Source: DASPOF01 sp035626155
GTDB lineage: Bacteria; Desulfobacterota; Binatia; Binatales; Binataceae
DNA: 14,455 nt
Direction of reading: 5' to 3'
Assembly (NCBI GenBank): GCA_035626155.1
Contig: DASPOF010000078.1
Location: 1 to 14,455, forward strand
Shown here: positions 1 through 5,720 of the stretch, piece after piece
How the letters are laid out: every line of letters begins with the position of its first letter
How positions within the stretch are numbered: position 1 is the stretch's first letter
Made by a program: the position numbers and the translations under genes
Notes under the pieces: generated by a model
Told to the model about the DNA's origin: nothing
Databases searched by the model: none
Seen by the model: the letters and a program-made list of their open reading frames with translations, nothing else

Positions 1-517
1 AGATCTCGCGGATCTCGGCCTTGGTAAGTTCGGCTTCGACCAGCGGATGGCGCACGCGTTTTTCCGTGGCCGCTTTCATGCCAGGCCGATAATCGTGCAG
101 GTCGTCGAGGTTGAGACCGTCCACGATCTCGGAGATTTTGAGTTCCGCCGCCTTTGCCTCGCACACCGTAAAAAGGTTCGACTTGCAAAGATAGCATCGG
201 TTGAGCGGGTTTTGCGCATAGCCCGGGACCAAAAGTTCGTTCGATTCGATCACCACGTGGCGCGCCCCGATCCGACGCGCCATCGCAAGGGCCGAATCCC
301 GATCCTCATCGGGCATCGTGGGCGACGTCGTGGTGAGCGCAAGCGCGCGCTCGCCGATGACCTCATGGGCGACGTTCAGCACGAGGGTCGAGTCGACGCC
401 GCCGGAAAATGCCACCAGCACCGACCGCATCGGTGCGAAGATCGCGCGCAGGCGCTCAAGTTTTGCGCCGAGCGCCGGCGCTAAAGCCGGCAGCCCATTT
501 TTCTGCCCCTGCGCCAT
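1..517 (-). CDS. larE: ATP-dependent sulfur transferase LarE, C-terminal part missing
   Basis: This is a PP-loop sulfurtransferase that makes the nickel-pincer nucleotide cofactor of lactate racemase-type enzymes: it adenylates the carboxylates of the pyridinium dicarboxylate mononucleotide and replaces them with thiocarboxylates. Seen in the 172 residues present: the PP-loop SGGVDST at 38-44, an RCYLCK motif at 107-112, and a DGLNLDDLHDYRPG block at 133-146, all characteristic of LarE. The reading frame runs off the left edge, so the conserved region carrying the sulfur-site cysteine (Cys176 in Lactobacillus plantarum LarE) lies outside the window. The start is the first ATG after the cysK stop, four bases away, which implies co-transcription with cysK. 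L. plantarum LarE lacks the CxxC pair, so this protein resembles the iron-sulfur-dependent LarE of Thermotoga maritima. No larB, larC or larA is visible here. Confidence 0.93.
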   Translation of the reverse strand, partial: MAQGQKNGLPALAPALGAKLERLRAIFAPMRSVLVAFSGGVDSTLVLNVAHEVIGERALALTTTSPTMPDEDRDSALAMARRIGARHVVIESNELLVPGYAQNPLNRCYLCKSNLFTVCEAKAAELKISEIVDGLNLDDLHDYRPGMKAATEKRVRHPLVEAELTKAEIREI

Positions 518-521
518 CGCG

Positions 522-1457
522 CTAATTCTCCCCCGCCGGGAACAAATCCGTCGTCAGGTAGCGTTCCCCCGTGTCGCTGAAGACTACCGCGACTACCTTT
601 CCCTCGCCCAGCCGCTTTGCGACTTGAAGCGCCGCGAAGCAATTGGCGCCCGATGAGATGCCCACGAGCAGCCCTTCCTCGCGGGCGAGCCGCCGCGAGT
701 ACAAGGCCGCGTCCTGGTCGCTCACCGTTATTACCTCGTCGTATATGTTGGTATCGAGCGTCTTGGGGATGAAACCGGCTCCGAGCCCTTGGATCTTGGT
801 AAACCCCGGATCGCCGCCCGAGAGCACGGCCGAATTCTTCGGTTCGACGGCTACGATGTGCACCGCGTTCTTGCAATGTTCGCGGAGATAGCGGCCGGCG
901 CCGGAGATCGTTCCGCCCGTGCCGACGCCGGCGACCAACGCATCGATTCGCGCAAGCTGCTCGACCATCTCAGGACCGGTCGTGCGGTAATGAATCTCGG
1001 GATTGGCGGGATTGCTGAATTGCTGCGGCATGAAGTAGCCGGGATTGTCGCGCACCAGTTCCTCGGCCCTGGCGACTGCAGCGTGCATCCCGCGCGTGTC
1101 GGATGTGAGCACCAGCTTCGCGCCGTACGCGGCGAGAAGCGAGCGCCGCTCCTCGCTCATCGTGTCGGGCATCGTAATGATCAATTTGTAGCCCTTGACC
1201 GCTGCGACCAGCGCCAGCCCGATGCCGGTGTTGCCGGAGGTCGGCTCGACGATGGTGTCGCCCGGCTTGATGCGGCCGGTCTTCTCCGCCTCCTCGATCA
1301 TCGCGAGGCAAATCCGATCCTTGACGCTGCCGCCCGGGTTGAAGTTCTCGAGCTTGGCCCACACTTCGGCATCGCCCTTGCCCGGCAGGCGGTTGAGCCG
1401 AACAACGGGAGTGCGCCCGATGAGGTCCAGGGGTGAGCCCGCGACGCTGACCGGCAT
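522..1457 (-). CDS. cysK: Cysteine synthase A (O-acetylserine sulfhydrylase)
   Basis: A cytosolic PLP enzyme that makes L-cysteine from O-acetylserine and sulfide. With the start at the ATG ending at 1457 it has 311 residues, the usual length for CysK. Seen: PLP-binding Lys46 in GGSVKDR, the TSGNTG substrate loop at 73-78, the phosphate-binding GTGGT at 179-183, a GISSGAN motif near the C terminus and a closing DTGERYLTTDLF block. The frame stays open about 315 bases upstream, but that extension resembles nothing in the family and runs into the divergent glycosyltransferase gene, so I reject it. There is no good Shine-Dalgarno; instead a TAGAAT box lies just before the ATG, consistent with leaderless transcription. 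larE follows after four bases. CysM or cystathionine beta-synthase-like relatives share the fold, but length and motifs favour CysK. Confidence 0.95.
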   Translation of the reverse strand: MPVSVAGSPLDLIGRTPVVRLNRLPGKGDAEVWAKLENFNPGGSVKDRICLAMIEEAEKTGRIKPGDTIVEPTSGNTGIGLALVAAVKGYKLIITMPDTMSEERRSLLAAYGAKLVLTSDTRGMHAAVARAEELVRDNPGYFMPQQFSNPANPEIHYRTTGPEMVEQLARIDALVAGVGTGGTISGAGRYLREHCKNAVHIVAVEPKNSAVLSGGDPGFTKIQGLGAGFIPKTLDTNIYDEVITVSDQDAALYSRRLAREEGLLVGISSGANCFAALQVAKRLGEGKVVAVVFSDTGERYLTTDLFPAGEN

Positions 1458-1464
1458 GGCGGTG

Positions 1465-1470
1465 ATTCTA
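1465..1470 (-). promoter_or_regulatory. Candidate -10 box for a leaderless cysK-larE transcript
   Basis: Read on the minus strand this is TAGAAT, matching TATAAT at five of six positions. Only seven bases separate it from the cysK ATG, so a transcript started at the usual distance would begin at or next to the start codon. No convincing -35 box is found 16-18 bases upstream. The placement (TANNNT about seven bases before ATG) is the known signature of leaderless genes in many GC-rich bacteria. Inference from sequence only. Confidence 0.4.
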
Positions 1471-1604
1471 ACCGGAAAACACTGGGCTTGGCGACTGATT
1501 GAATCGGTTTGGTCCCCAAAAGCTGGCGATCCGGTTCCTTTCCGCCGGGTATGCAGCCGGGGGGCGGCTTGAATGGCGCCGGATCGGCAAGCCACACTCA
1601 GTCG

Positions 1605-2513
1605 ATGCGCGTGCTGGTCATATTTCCGGGGGCGCTTGGAGACCTGATCTGTGTGGCGCCCGCACTGGCGGTGCTTGAGCGGCGCCATCGCGGCGCATCG
1701 CTGGAGTTGATGGCGCGGGCTGAGCTTGCGCGTTTCGCCGCCGGGAGAATCGCAGGCATCGCGCGCGGTCATTCGATCGACCGCGTCGAGGTGAGCGCTC
1801 TATTCCGCGAGACGGGGCCGGGATCGGACGATGCGCGGGGATTTTTCGGGCAATTCGCGCACATCCATTCGTTCTTCGCCGCGGAGGACGCGCGTATGCG
1901 GCGCGCACTGGGGCAGGCTGCGGGCGGGCCGGTTTCGTTTTATCCATTCAGGCCCGATGGCGACGGTCATATCGCGGCCGAATACCTGCGCTCGATCGAT
2001 GCGGCCGGGCAGCCGCTCGAGGTGCCGATCGACCTGCTCCCTTCGGACCTCGAAGAGGCCGAGCGCGCGCTGCGTGAAGCGCAAGCGCAACCGGGCCGCT
2101 ACGTTCTGATCTTTCCCGGCAGCGGGAGCCCGGCAAAGAGCTGGCCGGCGGAAAACTTCGCGCGGCTGGCCGATGCGATCGCGCCGGTGCAATCCGCGCT
2201 GGTTGTGCTCGGTCCTGCGGAGGAGGAAATCGCGCAGGCGTTCGCCGGCCGCCGAGCGCACGTGCTCACCGAGCGCGAGCTCGGCGCGGTTGCGGCGCTG
2301 GCGCGGATGGCGGCGGCATTCGTCGGCAACGATTCCGGGGTATCGCATCTTGCCGCGGCCGCAGGCGCGCGCGGGGTCGTGATGTTCGGGCCGACCGATC
2401 CGGCGCGATGGCGTCCGATCGGCGCGGTGACGGTCATCCGGCGCGAGCCGATTGATCAGATCGAAGTCAGCGAAGTGGCCGGTGCGCTGGAGTCGATCGT
2501 TTCGGACCAATGA
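1605..2513 (+). CDS. Glycosyltransferase family 9 protein (heptosyltransferase-like)
   Basis: A 302-residue GT-B-fold sugar transferase of the ADP-heptose:LPS heptosyltransferase family, expected to act on the cytoplasmic face of the inner membrane in LPS core or related glycan assembly. Seen: N-terminal PGALGD with Asp13, the same position as the catalytic Asp of WaaC; FPGSGSPAKSWP with Lys178 at the start of the C-terminal domain; and GNDSGVSHLAAAAG with Asp243, the nucleotide-sugar phosphate site, followed by FGPTDPARW. The start at 1605 places the Rossmann strand MRVLVIFPG at the N terminus; an upstream extension to 1509 has no family resemblance. It stands alone, divergent from cysK across 147 bases, with no other LPS genes nearby. 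Whether the donor is a heptose or another sugar cannot be read from sequence, so no symbol is given. Confidence 0.88.
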   Translation: MRVLVIFPGALGDLICVAPALAVLERRHRGASLELMARAELARFAAGRIAGIARGHSIDRVEVSALFRETGPGSDDARGFFGQFAHIHSFFAAEDARMRRALGQAAGGPVSFYPFRPDGDGHIAAEYLRSIDAAGQPLEVPIDLLPSDLEEAERALREAQAQPGRYVLIFPGSGSPAKSWPAENFARLADAIAPVQSALVVLGPAEEEIAQAFAGRRAHVLTERELGAVAALARMAAAFVGNDSGVSHLAAAAGARGVVMFGPTDPARWRPIGAVTVIRREPIDQIEVSEVAGALESIVSDQ

Positions 2514-2526
2514 TCGCGTGAGCGAA

Positions 2527-2541
2527 CCGGCCAATCGCCGG
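2527..2541 (+). other. Short GC hairpin after the GT9 gene
   Basis: CCGGC, a five-base loop, then GCCGG form a perfect 5-bp stem 14 bases after the GT9 stop. There is no run of T after it, so it is a weak candidate for transcript-end stabilisation and not an intrinsic terminator by the usual criteria. Confidence 0.25.
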
Positions 2542-2635
2542 CGGTGAGGGGCGGTGAACTATCGAATGAAATTCGGCCTAATGCGTCTTATTCTGCTGAA
2601 GATCGGCAGTGTACTCGCGGAGCGCGATGCTTACA

Positions 2636-2664
2636 TTGACTAGGAAAAAGCCGTGGCGTAGCTT
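2636..2664 (+). promoter_or_regulatory. Candidate sigma-70-type promoter for the htpX block
   Basis: TTGACT (2636-2641) and TAGCTT (2659-2664) are separated by 17 bases. The -35 matches TTGACA at five of six positions and the -10 matches TATAAT at three. It lies in the 287-base gap 2514-2800, which otherwise holds only a small hairpin and a doubtful 25-codon ORF, and it is the best-placed promoter for htpX and the genes that follow. The leader would be about 130 bases long. Sequence resemblance only. Confidence 0.35.
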
Positions 2665-2800
2665 CAATTTGCAACTGCGATCCTGCCCTCAGAATGATGA
2701 CACGGCGCTCTTACGCGGCATCTGATGAAATCGGGCAGCCGATCGAGGCTGAATGCAGGCTCTCACGGCAGGCACTAATCAACCGCCGCCGCGCAAAAGC

Positions 2801-3658
2801 ATGAACAGTTTCCTCAAGACGACCTTCCTGCTCGGCCTGATGACCGGCCTGCTGATGCTGATCGGCGGGCTCATCGGCGGGCAGCGGGGTGTCGAGACCG
2901 CATTCATATTCGCGGCGATCATGAACCTGGGCAGCTACTGGTTTTCCGACCGGATCGTGCTGGCGACCTACGGCGCGCGAGAGCTCGACGCTCAATCGGC
3001 GCCCGAGCTCTACTCGATTGTGAACGAGCTTGCGCAATCGGCGGGCATCCCGATGCCCCGGCTCTACCTGATCGACACCGACACGCCCAATGCGTTCGCG
3101 ACCGGCCGCAGCCCGTCGCATGCGGCAGTGGCGGTGACCCGCGGAATCATGCGCATCTGCAGCCGCGATGAACTCAAAGGGGTGATCGGCCACGAACTCT
3201 CCCACGTCATCAATCGCGATATTTTGACCAGCTCGATTGCGGCGACGCTTGCGGGCGCGGTGATGATGATTGCGACGTGGGTGAGGTGGGGCGCGATATT
3301 CGGAATGGGGCGCAGCGACGAGGACGAAGGCGGCGGGATCATCGGATTGCTGCTGATTGGAATCCTCGCGCCGATCGCGGCGACTTTGATCCAGCTTGCG
3401 ATCTCGCGAACGCGCGAATATCAGGCGGATGCCAGCGGAGCGCGCCTGGCGCACAATCCGCTCCTGCTCGCGAACGCGCTCAGGAAGCTGGAGGCGGCCA
3501 ACGAGCGCATGCCGCTGGATGCGAGCCCGGCGACGGCGCACCTGTTCATCGTCAATCCGCTCAGCGCCGGCGGCCTCTCGCGCCTGTTCTCGACTCATCC
3601 CCCGATCGAGGAACGGATTCGGAGACTCGAACGCATGGCGGCCGGACCCGCCGCTTGA
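2801..3658 (+). CDS. htpX: Membrane zinc metalloprotease HtpX
   Basis: A 285-residue M48B protease of the inner membrane that degrades misfolded membrane proteins alongside FtsH. Seen: two hydrophobic N-terminal segments (about 9-27 and 33-48), the conserved NAFATGR block at 97-103, the zinc site HELSH at 131-135 with catalytic Glu132, two further membrane segments (about 143-160 and 180-200), and the third zinc ligand Glu206 in REYQAD. The C terminus carries the family's LFSTHPP motif. The start at 2801 (MNSFLKTTFLLG) matches the family N terminus. An in-frame ATG at 2753 has a GAGG just before it and would add 16 residues with no family counterpart, so it remains a possible alternative. It heads a plus-strand run of envelope genes, next to a DUF1844 gene and degP. 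Confidence 0.94.
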   Translation: MNSFLKTTFLLGLMTGLLMLIGGLIGGQRGVETAFIFAAIMNLGSYWFSDRIVLATYGARELDAQSAPELYSIVNELAQSAGIPMPRLYLIDTDTPNAFATGRSPSHAAVAVTRGIMRICSRDELKGVIGHELSHVINRDILTSSIAATLAGAVMMIATWVRWGAIFGMGRSDEDEGGGIIGLLLIGILAPIAATLIQLAISRTREYQADASGARLAHNPLLLANALRKLEAANERMPLDASPATAHLFIVNPLSAGGLSRLFSTHPPIEERIRRLERMAAGPAA

Positions 3659-3734
3659 GAGACAAAGATGGCGTCATTGCTTAATCCTCTTGCCCCACGC
3701 AGGAGATAAGAGGGCGGAAAAGGGGGTGGCGGCG

Positions 3735-4172
3735 ATGGAAGAAGCCGGCGAGAAAAAAGGATTCAAGGTCGAGGACCGTCGGCGTTTCTCCGCCGAGGGC
3801 GAACTCAAACCCGAGCATCGCGCGGAGGAGCCCAAGCCGGCCGCGGTCGAGAAGCCGCACGGCCCGGAAGCTTCATCCGCCGCCAGCAAACCTCCCGAAC
3901 GTCCGGCAGGCCCCGAGCCCGAGATCAACTTCGCCACTTTTATCGTGGGACTCTCCACCGAGGCGCTCGCGGCGCTGGGCGAGATGCCGGATCCCGCGAC
4001 CGGGAATCGTTCGCGCGATTTGCGGGCGGCGCAGCAGTTAATCGATATAATCGGGATGCTGCGCAATAAGACGCGCGGCAATCTGGACCGTAACGAGGAA
4101 GGCCTCATCGATGCCATTCTCTTCGACTTGCGGATGAAATACGTTGAATTGGCGAAAGCGCCGGTCGGGTAG
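3735..4172 (+). CDS. DUF1844 domain protein of unknown function
   Basis: A small 145-residue protein. The C-terminal part (about 64-140) is a DUF1844 domain: INFATFIVGLSTEALAALG, then GEMPDPATG, then a helical block ending in DLRMKYVELAK. The first 60 residues are charged and Pro/Ala/Glu-rich and look disordered, apart from KGFKVEDRRRFS near the start, a segment often seen at the N terminus of these proteins. There is no signal peptide or membrane segment, so it is probably cytosolic. ATG 3735 has an AGGGGG eight bases upstream; an in-frame GTG at 3726 would add three residues. It lies 76 bases after htpX and 25 before degP, so co-transcription is likely. The biochemical function of DUF1844 is not known to me. 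Confidence 0.88.
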   Translation: MEEAGEKKGFKVEDRRRFSAEGELKPEHRAEEPKPAAVEKPHGPEASSAASKPPERPAGPEPEINFATFIVGLSTEALAALGEMPDPATGNRSRDLRAAQQLIDIIGMLRNKTRGNLDRNEEGLIDAILFDLRMKYVELAKAPVG

Positions 4173-4197
4173 CAGGCCAGCGCCGCCGCTTAAGCAA

Positions 4198-5661
4198 ATG
4201 CCGCGCAATTTTTTCCGAGCAATCCCCGTCTTCCCGGCTATGGCCGTCTTCGCCGCCGCCATGGCGGCGCATGCATTCGGGGGCAGCACTCCTGCCACAG
4301 AGCCCTTGTGGACCGAGCTGCCGGTCTCCGGTCACATACAAAAGGCGCAGGCGCTGCCTGATTTCGTTGACCTGGCCGCGAAGTTAAGCCCGGCGGTGGT
4401 CAACATCTCCACCGAAGAGTCCGAGCAGTCTTCGGGCGAAGTCTCCGGCCGGGAAGAACACCACGGCGAGTTCCCGAGCCCTTACGAGGAATTCGGCCGG
4501 CAGCGCCAAAAGAGCCTCGGCTCCGGCTTCATCATCACCAAGGACGGATACATCCTGACTAATGACCACGTCATCGAGAATCCGGGCAAGATAACCGTCA
4601 CGACGCAGGATGGGCATGACTACCAGGCGAAGCTCGTCGGGCGCGACGCGAAGAGTGATATCGCGCTGGTAAAGATCGACGCGAAGCGCGAACTTGCGAC
4701 CGCGCCGCTTGGAAATTCCGACGAGGTCCGGGTTGGCGAATGGGTAATGGCTATTGGCAACCCGTTCGGATTCGACCATTCGGTCACCGTCGGAGTCGTG
4801 AGCGCCAAGGGCCGCTTCATCCCGGGCAACTTCGATCAGTTCATCCAGACCGACGCGTCGATTAATCCCGGCAATTCGGGCGGCCCGCTGATCGACGCAC
4901 GCGGGCAGGTGGTGGCGGTCAATTCGGCAATTTACACGACCAGGGGATCGAACATGGGGATCGGTTTCGCAATCCCGGTGAACCTGGTCAAAGAAGAACT
5001 CGCGCAGCTTCGCGATCGGGGCACGGTTGTTCGCGGATGGCTCGGCGTGTCCATCCAGTCGGTCACGCCGGAGCTCGCCGAGTCGCTTGGGCTCAAGGAA
5101 GTGCAGGGTGCGCTGGTCGCAGAAGTGCGCAAGAACGGTCCGGCCGAGGAGGCCGGCGTGAAGCGCGGCGATGTGATCGTCGCCTTCAACAACCAGGCGA
5201 TTACGGACTCCCGGGAGCTTCCGCTGCTGGTCGCACGCATCCCGCTCGGACGTCAGGTGGCGCTCAAGATTATCCGGGAAAAGCACGAGATGGAGATGCC
5301 TGTCACGATCACCGAGTCTCACGAGGAGGAACTCGCAGCGGCGGATGGCCCGCACCGTCCGCACCCTGGCGGTTCCTCGGGGTTCGGGCTTCACGTCAAG
5401 GATCTGAGCTCCGAACTCGCGCGCGAGCTGGGTCTCGATATCCAGAGCGGCGTGCTGGTTGCATCGGTGCAACTCGGCAGCCGTGGGGATGAGGCCGGAC
5501 TACGCGCCCGCGACGTGATCCTCGAGGTCAATCACGCAACCGTGAAAGATGTTGATTCTTACGAACAGGCGCTGAAGGCGGGAAGCCCGGGACAGAACCT
5601 ACTACTGCTGATCAAGCGCGGCGACACCACGGCTTATGTCGTGCTGAAGCCGGAGGGCTAG
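4198..5661 (+). CDS. degP: Periplasmic serine protease/chaperone DegP (HtrA, Do family)
   Basis: A 487-residue S1C protease that degrades or holds misfolded envelope proteins. Seen: a Sec signal peptide (about 1-26, cleavage probably after AHA); a trypsin-like domain with His124 in TNDHV, Asp154 in KSDIAL and Ser227 in NPGNSGGPL, a complete triad; PDZ1 from about 280 (GWLGVSIQ) to 375 and PDZ2 from about 395 to 485. Two PDZ domains and the charged LA-loop-like stretch at about 80-103 fit DegP/MucD and exclude single-PDZ DegS. The ATG at 4198 begins a proper signal peptide; an in-frame ATG at 4144 lies inside the DUF1844 gene and would add 18 residues ahead of it. It follows htpX and the DUF1844 gene, forming an envelope quality-control cluster. 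No sigma-E type promoter was recognised, so regulation is unclear. Confidence 0.95.
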   Translation: MPRNFFRAIPVFPAMAVFAAAMAAHAFGGSTPATEPLWTELPVSGHIQKAQALPDFVDLAAKLSPAVVNISTEESEQSSGEVSGREEHHGEFPSPYEEFGRQRQKSLGSGFIITKDGYILTNDHVIENPGKITVTTQDGHDYQAKLVGRDAKSDIALVKIDAKRELATAPLGNSDEVRVGEWVMAIGNPFGFDHSVTVGVVSAKGRFIPGNFDQFIQTDASINPGNSGGPLIDARGQVVAVNSAIYTTRGSNMGIGFAIPVNLVKEELAQLRDRGTVVRGWLGVSIQSVTPELAESLGLKEVQGALVAEVRKNGPAEEAGVKRGDVIVAFNNQAITDSRELPLLVARIPLGRQVALKIIREKHEMEMPVTITESHEEELAAADGPHRPHPGGSSGFGLHVKDLSSELARELGLDIQSGVLVASVQLGSRGDEAGLRARDVILEVNHATVKDVDSYEQALKAGSPGQNLLLLIKRGDTTAYVVLKPEG

Positions 5662-5679
5662 ATCGCACCTGGCCGCGCC

Positions 5680-5705
5680 CGGCGCCGCCGCCGGAGCCGG
5701 CGCCG
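5680..5705 (+). other. GC-rich hairpin between degP and the PBP gene
   Basis: CGGCGCCG (5680-5687) pairs with CGGCGCCG (5698-5705), giving an 8-bp all-GC stem with a loop of about ten bases. It fills much of the 59-base gap between the degP stop and the chosen PBP start, and ends 15 bases before that ATG. No T-run follows. It could lower read-through or ribosome access, or simply reflect base composition. Confidence 0.35.
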
Positions 5706-5720
5706 TTGCGCGCAGCCTCG

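Noticed and set aside
789..1436. Plus-strand open frame of 215 codons opposite cysK
   Set aside because: Antisense shadow of a well-conserved gene with composition typical of GC-rich wrong frames.
1458..1772. Upstream extension of the cysK frame (104 more codons)
   Set aside because: It overlaps the divergent glycosyltransferase gene, has no CysK resemblance, and the 311-residue form already has family length.
2711..3598. Minus-strand open frame of 295 codons opposite htpX
   Set aside because: Arg-rich shadow of htpX; no motif found.
4384..5472. Minus-strand open frame of 362 codons opposite degP
   Set aside because: It is a shadow of the high-GC coding strand: Arg/His/Asp-rich, no recognisable domain, and degP with all catalytic residues occupies the other strand.
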